Made by a program: the position numbers and the translations under genes. Below are positions 52,293 to 62,232 of a DNA stretch of 64,000 nucleotides, piece after piece. The notes beneath the pieces were generated by a model, which worked only from the letters and a program-made list of their open reading frames with translations, was not told where the DNA came from and ran no database searches. Position 1 is the first letter of the stretch; every line of letters starts with the position of its first letter. The stretch lies in NCBI RefSeq assembly GCF_014635545.1, contig NZ_BMDA01000002.1, forward strand, positions 62,001-126,000. The letters are read 5' to 3'. The stretch comes from Acinetobacter courvalinii. GTDB taxonomy: Bacteria; Pseudomonadota; Gammaproteobacteria; Pseudomonadales; Moraxellaceae.

Positions 52293-52937
52293 TTACAAAC
52301 GGGTGCCCATCCACAGATGAGACAATTTCCACGCTTGGCCTGCAAATTTAAATTCATAGATGATTGCATCCGAAGGGGCCATTTTAAACATGCCATACCA
52401 GACCCGGACATGGGTCGGGGATAGGACTTCCCAAAAAACCACCGAGTTTGAGACTTGTCGAGGATGTAATCCAAACATATTGACTTCAACTTGTTTGGCT
52501 GGAGTAGTGGAAAGCAGGGTAGCCTCTTCCAGAGACCACTGTCCCAGTTCTTGCATACCAGAATAGCTCACCAGACTAAAGGGAAGCGGGTCCTGAATCT
52601 GATTGGCAAAGGCGCTTAAACTGACTTGCTCTTCCTTGTCGGCCGGTACACAAAACATATTCTGGAAAAGTGACAATAACGCCTGATCCTGCTGAATGGA
52701 CAAGCGACCTTTCAATAAAGTGGTAAAGGGTGAGGTCTGTTTTTGACAAAATAAAGCTTCAACATAGACACCATTTATTGTAGGCGTGATTTGAGTGCCT
52801 TGAGGCTGACCTGAAAGCAATGCCCCCATATCTTGATAAACAGCTTTTTCTTCAAGACGTATTGGGTTTTCTGCAAAACCATTTGCTGATTGCAGCAAAA
52901 TCAGGCTAATGCATATATAGTTGAATGTGCTTTGCAT
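52293..52937 (-). CDS. Exported hypothetical protein
   Basis: 214 residues with signal peptide MQSTFNYICISLILLQSANGFA. The body is beta-rich with two cysteines (LFCQKQ; MFCVPAD) that could form a disulfide. Unrecognised. Ordered behind a lipoprotein gene, 23 nt after its stop, so likely one operon. Confidence 0.7.
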   Translation of the reverse strand: MQSTFNYICISLILLQSANGFAENPIRLEEKAVYQDMGALLSGQPQGTQITPTINGVYVEALFCQKQTSPFTTLLKGRLSIQQDQALLSLFQNMFCVPADKEEQVSLSAFANQIQDPLPFSLVSYSGMQELGQWSLEEATLLSTTPAKQVEVNMFGLHPRQVSNSVVFWEVLSPTHVRVWYGMFKMAPSDAIIYEFKFAGQAWKLSHLWMGTRL

Positions 52938-52960
52938 ATTTGATGTTCCGTGTAGATCTA

Positions 52961-53506
52961 TTATTTGATTTTTTGATCTCGATAAGGAGATTGTTTATAT
53001 AACTCGATATAAATAATTTTTCCGCTGTCCTGATCAATTGCAACACTGGCGTTTTCCGTCTCAAATTCTTTTACGTTTCGATGAGGATTGGTATTGGTGT
53101 CTATATCGGTCTTCAGTTTTTCCGTCACTTCTTGTTCAGTATCATCACTGAAAAGGCCGAGTGGTAATTGATGACCTTTATAGTTGCCAAATGTAACTTC
53201 AGGATCGGGAAGATAAAGCTTAATCGAGACAATTTTCTTATTCTTTAACAGCATTTCGATGCCATTGAGAGGAAACATTAAGCTTTGATCATAGAAATCA
53301 AGCTTGGTAAACTCTTCATTCCAGAATTGATTGGTGAGCTGGGGCATTTCTTTGGGCTCAAGTTGATTGACGAAGTTTTCAAAAGCTTTGCTTTCTGTGC
53401 TTTCGCCCAAAAGATCGAAATATTGATCTGGATGATCAATATACTTGGTATTCATGCAAGCTGTAGATAAGCAGCATAAAAATAGAATTAGAATAATTTT
53501 GTACAT
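52961..53506 (-). CDS. Hypothetical lipoprotein
   Basis: 181 residues. Signal peptide with lipobox LSTAC (Cys17). The rest is mixed alpha/beta, acidic, with no family recognised. First gene of a probable two-gene envelope operon with the 52293-52937 gene. Confidence 0.72.
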   Translation of the reverse strand: MYKIILILFLCCLSTACMNTKYIDHPDQYFDLLGESTESKAFENFVNQLEPKEMPQLTNQFWNEEFTKLDFYDQSLMFPLNGIEMLLKNKKIVSIKLYLPDPEVTFGNYKGHQLPLGLFSDDTEQEVTEKLKTDIDTNTNPHRNVKEFETENASVAIDQDSGKIIYIELYKQSPYRDQKIK

Positions 53507-53649
53507 CTTGAATTTTGAGTTGATCTAATCGTTTTGGAAAAATGAACTTAAAGGCATTCATTGCAAGCAGATAGTATACAGATGAGTCTTTATAAAAAAT
53601 ACAAGATAAAATATTGAGGAGGGACAATATCCGCCTAGATCAGAATTTA

Positions 53650-53990
53650 AACACTTTATTCCTGTAGCCTGGTCACCTTTCTTTAACGTAAATGAATTTA
53701 ACGGAGCTAAAAGTAAATATTGTATGGCATGAAGCACATCAGCCAGCAGGAGAGAAGAACAGTTTTTATTCTAAAACTATGTCAATCAAGGGCTCCCTAA
53801 GTTTTTTAATCGTGACTGCGATTTGTCTCGGCGCAAACTGAGTTACCTAGAAAACCATTTGTTTATGGGTCTGTTTATCCCTTGCACCAGCTGTTGGACC
53901 GACCAAAATGGTTTTGGCAATTATGATTTTATCGATATCTGTAGCAGAAGTGTTTAAAAGAGTCATGATAAAATGAGGGTGCCACATCAC
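53650..53990 (-). pseudogene. SDR gene relic 2
   Basis: More eroded sibling of relic 1. Minus-strand fragments read KTILVGPTAG, VTQFAPRQIAVTIKKLREPLIDIV and, in another frame, SLLLADVLHAIQYLLLAPLNS. These align in order with KIILIGST, ATKFALRGIAQSLREIL and SLIPLADVIQAIHFILSTTKA of relic 1. Several stops and frameshifts. Coordinates are approximate. Confidence 0.75.
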
Positions 53991-54368
53991 AGGATCATCA
54001 TTTTTATTTAACATTATGAGTTGTTTTTACAATTTATTACTCGATAATTTTATAGCTATAAAAAACCCTAAACTGTAACGCTAAATAAAAACAACGTTAC
54101 GCAAATATAAAAAAATGAAATATTTAATTTTGTTCTGACCCTTATTGTTAAATAAAAAATTAAAAAATGTATATTTCTATTGTAAAGGTATCGTCACTTT
54201 ATTATTTCAATCAAAAAATAAAAAGAACAAGTTTGATGGCATTTTTGACAGTCCCTGAATAGGCCCTTTATAGTGGGTGAAAATTATACTATCTGAGTTT
54301 TTAATAAATAATGAGATTTTTTTACGTTGTATTGACCATCCATAACTCATCAAAAGTAAGAGGTTTGA
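53991..54368. other. A+T-rich intergenic region upstream of the DUF2231 gene
   Basis: 378 bp with no supported gene. An inverted repeat GTAACG/CGTTAC lies at 54075-54080 and 54095-54100. It probably holds the promoter of the following operon. Confidence 0.45.
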
Positions 54369-54800
54369 ATGAAAAAAAACAATCCAAGATCTGGTGTTCT
54401 GTATGCCATCTATATGCTGTTGAACCCGCTTCCCTTTGGCTTTTTTGCTGCAGGTTGGATTTTTGATATTTTTTATAATCAGAGTGCCGAAGTATTATGG
54501 GCGAAGGCTGCCGCATGGTGTATTACATTCGGATTGCTGATCTGTATTATTCCACGCTTGATTAATTTGTTTTATGTCTGGTTTAGGCCCGTTGTTGAGC
54601 AAAGAAAAGCTGATATTGTCGGCTTTTGGCTCTATGGTTTTGCCATTATTGCAGCGACCTTCAATGCCTTTGTGCATAGTCGTGATGCCTTTGCCATCGC
54701 GCCGGAAAACCTTATTTTGTCGACCCTGACTATTGTCCTGATTGCACTGCATTATTTATATCAATCCACCCATATCCACAACAGACTGATTGGAGAATAA
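54369..54800 (+). CDS. DUF2231-type membrane protein
   Basis: 143 residues, four membrane helices. Resembles DUF2231 proteins that accompany PQQ-type sugar/alcohol dehydrogenases; start AGAGG 6-8 nt before ATG. It precedes the PQQ dehydrogenase gene by 2 nt, so they are co-transcribed. May help transfer electrons or anchor the partner; that is inference. Confidence 0.78.
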   Translation: MKKNNPRSGVLYAIYMLLNPLPFGFFAAGWIFDIFYNQSAEVLWAKAAAWCITFGLLICIIPRLINLFYVWFRPVVEQRKADIVGFWLYGFAIIAATFNAFVHSRDAFAIAPENLILSTLTIVLIALHYLYQSTHIHNRLIGE

Positions 54801-54802
54801 AC

Positions 54803-56110
54803 GTGAAACGATCAAATACATTATTCTTTTCAGCTTTGCTGGGTATGGGTTTATACGGCTGTTCTGGTGGAAAACCCCTTGACCCGCAAACACAATATGG
54901 CCCTGATCCGGAATTACCTGAAGCAAAGAACTTTCTGGTTCCTCCAATAAAAGTACCAAATGGGGTAGGCTGGAAAGCCAATCAGACGCCTGTGGTTGCA
55001 GCAGGTTTAAAGATTGAAAAGATTGCTGATCAGCTTGAGCATCCACGTCAGTTATATACCCTGCCGAATGGCGATATTCTGGTGGTTGAATCGAACAATC
55101 CTGGAGAGGCGCCACTGACCGCACCAAAACAGGTGATTGCTAATTTTGTTAAAAAATCTTCAGGCAAAGGTGGTAAAGGGGGAAATCGAATCACCTTGCT
55201 TCGTCTGGAAGCCGATGGCCAGTGGAAGAAATATAAGTTTCTGGAACATCTGCATTCTCCATTTGGGGTGCAATTGATTGGTAATAGTCTATATGTGGCA
55301 AATACCAATAATATTATGAAATATCACTATGACGAGAATGCAACCCAAATTACTGATCAGGGTGAGGAGCTGTCTGATTTGCCGGATACGGTTAATCATC
55401 ACTGGACCAAAGCATTATTGGCCAGTAAAGATGGACAGAAGCTATATGTCGGTGTGGGCTCAAACAGTAATATCACCGAAAATGGATTAGCGATTGAATA
55501 TCGCCGTGCAACTGTTTTAGAAGTTGATGTCGCCACAGGGGCAAGCCGAATTTTTGCCAGTGGGATCCGCAATCCAACCGGACTGCAATGGGAACCTGAA
55601 ACTGGAAAATTATGGACGATTGTGAATGAACGTGACGAAATTGGTGCCAGTCTAGTGCCTGATTATTTAACGTCAGTACAGGAAAAAGGATTTTATGGCT
55701 GGCCGTATAGTTATTTTGGTCAGCATGTGGATGAGCGGGTACGACCACAACGTCCAGATCTGGTTGCTAAAGCGATTAAACCTGATTATGCCTTGAGTTC
55801 TCATGTTGCACCCTTAGGTTTATGGTTTGCTTCGGCTACAACCCAGCTGTCTGATCAGTTTAAAAATGGCGCATTTGTGAGTAATCATGGCAGTTGGAAT
55901 AGAGATCCGCTCAATGGTTATAACGTGGTCTTTATTCCATTTAAAGAGGGTAAGCCGAATGGCAAGCCTGTTAATGTGGTTCAAGGTTTCTATTCAAAAG
56001 ATGAAAAAACTTTATATGGTGCGCCTGTGGGTCTCACTGAGGATAAAAGCGGTGCTTTGTTGATTGCGGATGATGTTGGCAATACAGTATGGCGAGTTTA
56101 TTCACCTTGA
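54803..56110 (+). CDS. PQQ-type sugar (sorbosone) dehydrogenase, lipoprotein
   Basis: 435 residues from GTG 54803 (GGAG 7 nt upstream). Lipobox GLYGC anchors it to the envelope. Beta-propeller of the soluble glucose/sorbosone dehydrogenase family: QLYTLPNGDILVVESNN, SGIRNPTGLQWEPETGKLWTIVNERDEIG, GWPYSYFGQ, HVAPLGLWF, FVSNHGSWNRDPLNGY, YGAPVGLTEDKSGALLIADD. Predicted to oxidise an aldose with PQQ in the periplasm. Substrate not established. Confidence 0.9.
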   Translation: MKRSNTLFFSALLGMGLYGCSGGKPLDPQTQYGPDPELPEAKNFLVPPIKVPNGVGWKANQTPVVAAGLKIEKIADQLEHPRQLYTLPNGDILVVESNNPGEAPLTAPKQVIANFVKKSSGKGGKGGNRITLLRLEADGQWKKYKFLEHLHSPFGVQLIGNSLYVANTNNIMKYHYDENATQITDQGEELSDLPDTVNHHWTKALLASKDGQKLYVGVGSNSNITENGLAIEYRRATVLEVDVATGASRIFASGIRNPTGLQWEPETGKLWTIVNERDEIGASLVPDYLTSVQEKGFYGWPYSYFGQHVDERVRPQRPDLVAKAIKPDYALSSHVAPLGLWFASATTQLSDQFKNGAFVSNHGSWNRDPLNGYNVVFIPFKEGKPNGKPVNVVQGFYSKDEKTLYGAPVGLTEDKSGALLIADDVGNTVWRVYSP

Positions 56111-56164
56111 TAGGTTTGCTGTCTGTTTTAAAACTTAGGTCAATCTGGATTGGCCTAAGTCTTT

Positions 56165-56225
56165 AGATATTTGTATTTAGCATTACTGGCATCAAAATCT
56201 CGTTCGAATAACTCATTAATCTATC
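56165..56225 (-). pseudogene. SDR gene relic 3 (C-terminal scrap)
   Basis: The minus strand reads SNEILMPVMLNTNI-stop, aligning end to end with VKEILMPAMLDQNV-stop of relic 1. Only about 16 codons remain. Confidence 0.6.
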
Positions 56226-56410
56226 CATATTTCTGAGAATAAGAGGCTATTATAAAAGCTTAATTTGGCTTGAGGTCAAGAGTATAATATATAGAGCCAA
56301 GAAAAGAATTTTTGTATTATTAATCCTTTATATCTAAGATTGGTTTGATTACTACTGGCTTGAGTGTTTTTCTTATATAATTACTTTACTTTTTAGGCTG
56401 ATTATTCATT

Positions 56411-56863
56411 ATGATAAAAACTAAATTATTACTTATCATTTTTTTAGGCCTGAGTATTGTCCAATTAGTGTGGTCAGCACTCCCAGAAAATAATCAAATT
56501 GCTCCAATTCTGAAAGCTGAACTTAGCGATAAAATATTAACACAGGCTGAAATTACACAAGGTGCAAATCAGACACAGATGCTTTACCAATACTGTATCC
56601 AAGAAACGGTTGAGAAACTTAAAATGATGTATCCGGATGTGGATCAAAACACTATCATCAATACAGTAAATAGTTCTTGTGTATATTCTGAGGATCATTT
56701 TAATCTTTATAGTATATTATTGGCAGCTTCGAGCATGAAAAAGCCAATGTCAGAAAAACAAGCGGCAGTGTTTATAGAAAAAAATTATGCAAAAGATGGT
56801 CGTGATCAAAATAATGCTGCCCAACGCAAGGATATTTATAAAAAGTTAGGTTTGTTGGAGTAA
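56411..56863 (+). CDS. Exported hypothetical protein
   Basis: 150 residues, signal peptide MIKTKLLLIIFLGLSIVQLVWSA. Mostly helical thereafter, with cysteines in YQYCIQ and SSCVYS. A+T-rich. Unrecognised. Single gene. Confidence 0.65.
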   Translation: MIKTKLLLIIFLGLSIVQLVWSALPENNQIAPILKAELSDKILTQAEITQGANQTQMLYQYCIQETVEKLKMMYPDVDQNTIINTVNSSCVYSEDHFNLYSILLAASSMKKPMSEKQAAVFIEKNYAKDGRDQNNAAQRKDIYKKLGLLE

Positions 56864-56918
56864 TATTTCATTATTATCTCATTGAGATAGGTTCCGCTAG
56901 TATTGAGTACAAAACGTC

Positions 56919-57116
56919 TTATTGAGACTTTTTCTCCTCACACTTCTTACATTCCAGCATCATCCCTAATTTCTCTTTGCGTCCTTGCTCGGTCAACACC
57001 CAAGGGCGATTTTGCCACGGTGGATCATGACGCACATGTTGCCCATGCCCACAGGCAAGGTCTGCAACCCAATGTCCTTGCTCATCGAGATGAAAGCTCA
57101 CAATCGCTTGTTGCAT
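56919..57116 (-). CDS. DUF3565 protein
   Basis: 65 residues with the conserved core DLACGHGQHVRHDPPWQNRPWVLTEQGR and a C-terminal CKKCEE. Cys/His spacing suggests a metal site. It lies directly behind the MarR gene, end to end, so presumably one transcript. Function unknown. Confidence 0.9.
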   Translation of the reverse strand: MQQAIVSFHLDEQGHWVADLACGHGQHVRHDPPWQNRPWVLTEQGRKEKLGMMLECKKCEEKKSQ

Positions 57117-57569
57117 TTAATTGTCCAGACTCTCAAGTTTAGATTGTTCCAAACCTTTTAAAAAACGATGGCATAAGTTATGAATCGCCAGCAGATCATT
57201 CTGCTCCATGCCTAAAGCGCAGGCGAGTTTAAACGGAATACCGATAATCTCATCTTTTGAAACCAGTGCTTTTTCTAGCAACACCACTTTTTTCATCCGC
57301 TCATCTTCTTTAACTGCCACACGTTTTAAAAACTGCTTTTCTTCAAGTTTTTTAATAATTGGCGTTAGCGTTCCCGAATCAAAAAAGGTCTTTTGTCCAA
57401 TCTCTGACAACATCACATTGTCCTGCTCATACAAAGCCAGCAATACAATAAATTGCGGATAGGTCAGATCATATTCCTGAAGCAAAGGGCGATACTGGCG
57501 AATCATGGCATTGGTCGCGGAATACATGGCAAAACATACCTGATTATCCAAAAATGAAACTTCAGCCAT
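57117..57569 (-). CDS. OhrR-like MarR-family peroxide regulator
   Basis: 150 residues from ATG 57569 (GAGGA upstream; a longer frame is rejected). Winged helix with MLSEIGQKTFFDSGTLTPIIKKLEEKQFLKR. Cys12 in FLDNQVCFAMYSATNAM matches the redox-sensing cysteine position of OhrR. Divergent from glutathione peroxidase with repeated palindromes between, so probably its organic-peroxide-responsive repressor. Confidence 0.88.
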   Translation of the reverse strand: MAEVSFLDNQVCFAMYSATNAMIRQYRPLLQEYDLTYPQFIVLLALYEQDNVMLSEIGQKTFFDSGTLTPIIKKLEEKQFLKRVAVKEDERMKKVVLLEKALVSKDEIIGIPFKLACALGMEQNDLLAIHNLCHRFLKGLEQSKLESLDN

Positions 57570-57628
57570 GATGTTTTTCCTCGACTTGGTTGTTGAACAT
57601 TCAGTATAAATTGGATCGTTTAAAAAGT

Positions 57629-57674
57629 ACATTGTGTATAATTAACTTGTGCACAATATAATTGTGTGCAATAT
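57629..57674. promoter_or_regulatory. Operator array between ohrR-like and glutathione peroxidase genes
   Basis: Perfect palindrome TTGTGCACAA (57647-57656) flanked by ATTGTGTATAAT and ATTGTGTGCAAT. Symmetric A+T-flanked sites of this sort are typical of MarR/OhrR binding. Confidence 0.62.
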
Positions 57675-57746
57675 TAAGTAGCCAAGCTGAATGATTAAGC
57701 AACGTATTTTGGGTAAGTCTGCAATTTGATTGATGAGAGTATGTGT

Positions 57747-58229
57747 ATGAGCAAGATTTATGATTTTCAGGCTGAACTGTTAGAAGGTGAACAAAAGAAC
57801 CTCGCGGATTACCAAGGCAAAGTGTTATTGGTGGTGAATACGGCGAGCCAGTGTGGTCTAACGCCACAATTTGAGGGCTTGGAAAAGCTATATCAGAACT
57901 ATCAACAACAAGGGTTGGTGATTCTCGGTTTTCCATGTAACCAATTTGCCAATCAAGATCCATCCAGCAATGAAGAAATCGGCAGCTTCTGTCAGCGTAA
58001 TTATGGTGTGTCATTTCCAATGTTTGCCAAGATTGATGTGAATGGTCCAACCGCACATCCTCTGTATCAATACTTAACTTCTGAAGCCAAGGGAATTTTG
58101 GGCAGTGAAAGTATTAAATGGAATTTCACCAAATTCCTAATTAATCAAAATGGTGAGGTGGTCAAACGCTATTCGCCGATTACCAAACCTGAAAAAATTG
58201 CCAAAGATATTCAACGTCTTCTTGGCTAA
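57747..58229 (+). CDS. Glutathione peroxidase
   Basis: 160 residues from ATG 57747 (other in-frame ATG at 57741). Peroxidatic Cys36 in [11 protein letters not shown], partner [12 protein letters not shown], and WNFTKFL with the catalytic Trp/Asn. Cysteine-type enzyme (BtuE-like); uses thioredoxin or glutathione to reduce peroxides. Divergent from the OhrR-like gene that likely controls it. Confidence 0.94.
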   Translation: MSKIYDFQAELLEGEQKNLADYQGKVLLVVNTASQCGLTPQFEGLEKLYQNYQQQGLVILGFPCNQFANQDPSSNEEIGSFCQRNYGVSFPMFAKIDVNGPTAHPLYQYLTSEAKGILGSESIKWNFTKFLINQNGEVVKRYSPITKPEKIAKDIQRLLG

Positions 58230-58456
58230 AGCAGTTTTAAATTAGAGAGAGTGGAAATGACTGGTTTATAAGTTGAGTCAACTGGTGGTTTCCTTCTCCT
58301 CAACAAATTAAATGATAAAGCTGAATATTTTTAATATGTTGTAATTAATTGAACAAAATAGATTTTTTAATCTTTAAGATTTATACAACTTGTTTCACGA
58401 TTGCCTGCAAACTTCGCTATACTTTTTGCCAAGATTAAAAATACGAGCGTCAGATT

Positions 58457-59401
58457 ATGCGTGTACTGGTAGTGATGGACCCGATTGAAACCGTGAATCT
58501 CAAAAAAGATTCCACCATGGCGATGTTATGGGCGGCCAGCCGTCGTGGACATGAACTGGGTTATGCATTACAGCACGATTTATATATCGATCAAGGCAAA
58601 GCGTTTGGCCTGATCTCTCCTTTGCAAGTATTTGAAGATTATAATCATTATTATGAGTTAGGCAAGCAGCGCAAAGAGTCGCTGGCCGATTACGATGTGA
58701 TATTGATGCGTAAAGATCCGCCGTTTGACATGAACTTTGTCTATACCACCTATATTCTGGAACAGGCAGAACGTGAAGGTGCGTGGATTATCAATAAACC
58801 GCAATCACTACGTGACTGTAATGAAAAGCTCTTTGCCACCCAATTCCCAGAACTGCAAGTCCCGACCTTAGTGACGTCTCAACAAAGCCTGATTCGTGAA
58901 TTTATCAAAGAACATGGTGATGTGATTGTGAAACCGCTGGATGGTATGGGCGGTATGGGGATTTTCCGTTTGTATCAAGACGGGGTGAATATTGGTTCAA
59001 CGCTGGAAATGCTCACGGAAATGGGGACACGTCCGATCATGGCACAGCGTTATATTCCTGAGATTGTAGAAGGGGATAAGCGTATCTTGATGGTCAATGG
59101 CGAACCGGTTCCCTATTGTCTGGCTCGTATTCCGCAAAATGGCGAAGTGCGCGGTAATCTGGCGGCAGGTGGTTTAGGTCAAGCGCGTCCACTGACTGAA
59201 AATGATAAATTGATTGCGGCAAAAGTTGGTCCGTTCCTGCGTGAAAAAGGTTTGGTTTTCGTTGGTCTGGATGTGATTGGTAATTACGTGACTGAAATTA
59301 ATGTGACCAGTCCAACCTGTATCCGTGAGATTGATGCACAATTTGGGACATCGATTGCGGATGATTTATTTGCCGTGCTGGAAGCAGGATCTAAAAACTA
59401 A
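58457..59401 (+). CDS. gshB: Glutathione synthetase
   Basis: Adds glycine to gamma-glutamylcysteine. 314 residues, ATP-grasp fold: LMRKDPPFDMNFVYTTYILE, PLDGMGGMGIFR loop, NGEPVPYCLARIPQNGEVRGNLAAGG and GLDVIGNYVTEINVTSPT. Partner of gshA at 25.7 kb but not in its operon. Confidence 0.97.
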   Translation: MRVLVVMDPIETVNLKKDSTMAMLWAASRRGHELGYALQHDLYIDQGKAFGLISPLQVFEDYNHYYELGKQRKESLADYDVILMRKDPPFDMNFVYTTYILEQAEREGAWIINKPQSLRDCNEKLFATQFPELQVPTLVTSQQSLIREFIKEHGDVIVKPLDGMGGMGIFRLYQDGVNIGSTLEMLTEMGTRPIMAQRYIPEIVEGDKRILMVNGEPVPYCLARIPQNGEVRGNLAAGGLGQARPLTENDKLIAAKVGPFLREKGLVFVGLDVIGNYVTEINVTSPTCIREIDAQFGTSIADDLFAVLEAGSKN

Positions 59402-59427
59402 ATAATTCTTATTTTTTTGACCAAACT

Positions 59428-59470
59428 GCCCGTTTGTATTGCCTCGAATTTTGGATGCAAATGGGCTTTT
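59428..59470 (+). terminator. Terminator of gshB
   Basis: GCCCGTTTG / CAAATGGGC arms, 21-nt loop, then TTTT. Confidence 0.65.
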
Positions 59471-59628
59471 AGATATCGGCGGTCTCTAGTTTTTAACAAA
59501 CAATCGAAAAAAGCTCAGCTTTCTGTTGTAAACAAGTGAAATTCGCTTTTCGTGAATGAAGCTTTAGGATTAAAATAACGCTCGAAAACAATAGACGATA
59601 ACCTTTTTTTGAGTTGAAGAATTAAACC

Positions 59629-60726
59629 GTGACCAATTCACCCCAGAACAAACCCAAACATGTCATGATGATGGCCGCTGGTACAGGTGGACATGTTTTT
59701 CCTGCGCTTGCTGTTGCCAAACAACTGCAACAAGAGGGCTGTCAGGTCTCTTGGTTGGCGACCCCGACAGGAATGGAAAACCGGTTACTTAAAGATCAAA
59801 ATATTCCAATTTATCAGATCGATATTCAAGGTGTGCGCGGTAATGGCCTGATCCGTAAACTCAGTGCACCATTTAAAATTTTAAAAGCAACCTTAAGCGC
59901 CATGCGCTACATGAAGCAGCTGAAAATTGATGCTGTCGCGGGTTTTGGCGGTTATGTCGCCGGGCCAGGTGGCTTGGCTGCACGGTTGCTGGGTATTCCT
60001 GTGTTGATCCATGAACAGAATGCGATTGCAGGCTTTACCAATACTCAACTGGCGCGTATCGCCACAACCGTATGTCAGGCTTTTCCAGAGACATTCCCAA
60101 GTAGTGATAAAGTGGTGACCACAGGCAATCCTGTGCGTGCCGAAATCACTGCGATTTTGAATCCGTCATGGCGTTACCAAACCCGTGAACAGCAACAGTT
60201 GCCACTAAATATTTTAATTGTGGGCGGTTCATTGGGGGCGCAAGCGTTAAATGAGCGTTTGCCGGAAGCATTAAAAAAGGTCAGTGTACCGCTGAATGTA
60301 TTTCATCAATGTGGTCAAAATAAGCAAGATGCGACGCGTGCACTCTATCAAGGTGCAGCTGAGCATTTAACGGTTCAGGTTGAGCCGTTTATTCATGATA
60401 TGGCCAAAGCCTATAGCGAGGCTGATTTAATTATTTGTCGTGCCGGTGCTTTAACGGTAACTGAAGTCGCAACCGCAGGTCTGGCAGCGGTTTTTGTTCC
60501 TTTACCGATTGCGGTGGATGATCACCAGACTGCAAACGCCAAATTTTTGGCAAATGCAGGCGCTGCAAAGATTTGCCAGCAAACAGAAATGACCCCTGCT
60601 GTTTTAGATGAGTTATTTGCCAGCTTGCTCAATCGCCAGCTCCTTTCTGAAATGGCGGTTAAAGCACGTCAACAAGCACAACCGGATGCGACGCAGCATG
60701 TGGTTGATCTGATTAAAAAATTGTAA
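59629..60726 (+). CDS. murG: Undecaprenyl-PP-MurNAc-pentapeptide GlcNAc transferase MurG
   Basis: Final membrane-associated step of lipid II synthesis. 365 residues from GTG 59629. [15 protein letters not shown] near 14-28, [22 protein letters not shown] and the C-terminal [23 protein letters not shown] are the family motifs. First visible gene of murG-murC-ddl-ftsQ. Confidence 0.97.
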   Translation: MTNSPQNKPKHVMMMAAGTGGHVFPALAVAKQLQQEGCQVSWLATPTGMENRLLKDQNIPIYQIDIQGVRGNGLIRKLSAPFKILKATLSAMRYMKQLKIDAVAGFGGYVAGPGGLAARLLGIPVLIHEQNAIAGFTNTQLARIATTVCQAFPETFPSSDKVVTTGNPVRAEITAILNPSWRYQTREQQQLPLNILIVGGSLGAQALNERLPEALKKVSVPLNVFHQCGQNKQDATRALYQGAAEHLTVQVEPFIHDMAKAYSEADLIICRAGALTVTEVATAGLAAVFVPLPIAVDDHQTANAKFLANAGAAKICQQTEMTPAVLDELFASLLNRQLLSEMAVKARQQAQPDATQHVVDLIKKL

Positions 60727-60739
60727 TTCGAGTTTATCT

Positions 60740-62185
60740 ATGTCTCCTACAAATCCAAACCAAGCCAAAAAGCTGATTAAAGTGCCAGAAATGCGCCGTA
60801 TTAAAAATATCCACTTTGTTGGTATTGGGGGTGCAGGGATGTGTGGTATCGCCGAGGTATTGAGCAACCAGGGTTATAAAATTTCGGGCTCGGATATCAA
60901 AGCCTCAAAAACCACGGCTCAACTCGAAGCCAACGGCATTAAGGTGTTTATCGGCCACTCGGCAGACAATATTAAAAACGCCAATGTACTGGTGGTGTCG
61001 ACAGCAATTGATCCTGAAAATCCAGAGATTAAAGCTGCAATTGAACAACGTACCCCGATTGTGCGCCGTGCAGAAATGTTAGGTGAGTTAATGCGTTACC
61101 GTCATGGTATCGCGGTTGCGGGAACACATGGCAAAACCACCACTACCAGTTTATTGACCACCATGCTGGCGGAAGAAAATCTCGATCCAACCTATGTGAT
61201 CGGTGGTTTGCTGAATAGTACCGGGGTCAATGCAGCCTTGGGCGAAAGCCGCTTTATCGTGGCGGAAGCAGATGAGTCGGATGCTTCATTCCTGTATTTA
61301 CAGCCAATGGCTGCGATTGTGACCAATATCGATGCAGATCACATGGACACTTATGAAGGCAGCTTCGATAAATTAAAAGATACCTTTATCCAGTTCCTGC
61401 ATAACCTGCCATTTTACGGCTTGGCTGTGGTCTGTGGCGATGATGCCAATATTCGTGAGATTTTACCGCGAGTCGGTCGTCCGGTCTTAACTTACGGTTT
61501 TGACGAAGGTAACGATATCCGTGCCATTGATGTGGCGCAGGAAGGCATGCGTTCGCACTTTACCGTATTGCGTAAAGACCGTGAGCCATTACGCGTCACT
61601 ATCAACCAGCCAGGCTTGCATAATGTTCTAAATGCGCTTGCTGCGATTGGTGTGGCAACCGATGAGGGCGTTTCTGATGGGGCGATTTGTCGTGCCTTGG
61701 AAGGCTTTAGTGGTGTGGGTCGTCGCTTCCAGGTGCAAGGTGAATATGAAGTGGGCGAGGGCATGGTGAAGTTGGTGGATGATTATGGCCACCATCCAAA
61801 AGAAGTTGAGGCAACCATTAAGGCTGCACGTGCCAGCCATCCGGACCGCCGTTTGGTGATGTTGTTCCAGCCGCACCGTTTTAGCCGTACCCGTGACTGT
61901 TTTGATGACTTCGTAGATGTGTTGTCCCAAGTCGACCAGTTATTATTGTTAGAAGTTTACCCGGCAGGCGAAAAACCGATTGTGGGTGCGGATAGCCGTG
62001 CCTTGGCGCGTAGTATTCGTCTGCGCGGCGAAGTGGAACCGATTCTGGTTGATCCAGTGGAAGGGAATTTACCAGGCGTTTTACAAAAAGTGTTACAAGC
62101 TAATGACCTGTTATTAACACAAGGCGCGGGTAACGTGGGTGCAATTTCGGTAGAATTGGCCCAGCATCGTTTGTATGCCCAATAA
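60740..62185 (+). CDS. murC: UDP-N-acetylmuramate-L-alanine ligase MurC
   Basis: Adds L-alanine to UDP-MurNAc. 481 residues: nucleotide-binding [16 protein letters not shown] near 27, [16 protein letters not shown] loop near 129, [26 protein letters not shown] and the C-terminal [10 protein letters not shown]. 13 nt after murG, same operon. Confidence 0.97.
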   Translation: MSPTNPNQAKKLIKVPEMRRIKNIHFVGIGGAGMCGIAEVLSNQGYKISGSDIKASKTTAQLEANGIKVFIGHSADNIKNANVLVVSTAIDPENPEIKAAIEQRTPIVRRAEMLGELMRYRHGIAVAGTHGKTTTTSLLTTMLAEENLDPTYVIGGLLNSTGVNAALGESRFIVAEADESDASFLYLQPMAAIVTNIDADHMDTYEGSFDKLKDTFIQFLHNLPFYGLAVVCGDDANIREILPRVGRPVLTYGFDEGNDIRAIDVAQEGMRSHFTVLRKDREPLRVTINQPGLHNVLNALAAIGVATDEGVSDGAICRALEGFSGVGRRFQVQGEYEVGEGMVKLVDDYGHHPKEVEATIKAARASHPDRRLVMLFQPHRFSRTRDCFDDFVDVLSQVDQLLLLEVYPAGEKPIVGADSRALARSIRLRGEVEPILVDPVEGNLPGVLQKVLQANDLLLTQGAGNVGAISVELAQHRLYAQ

Positions 62186-62232
62186 TTTTGTGTTTTGAAT
62201 ATTAAAAGTTTTACAGTTTTAAGGATATAAAC

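Noticed and set aside
57570-57632. N-terminal extension of the OhrR-like protein
   Set aside because: Would run through the operator region, lacks a ribosome site, and the family begins near the chosen ATG.
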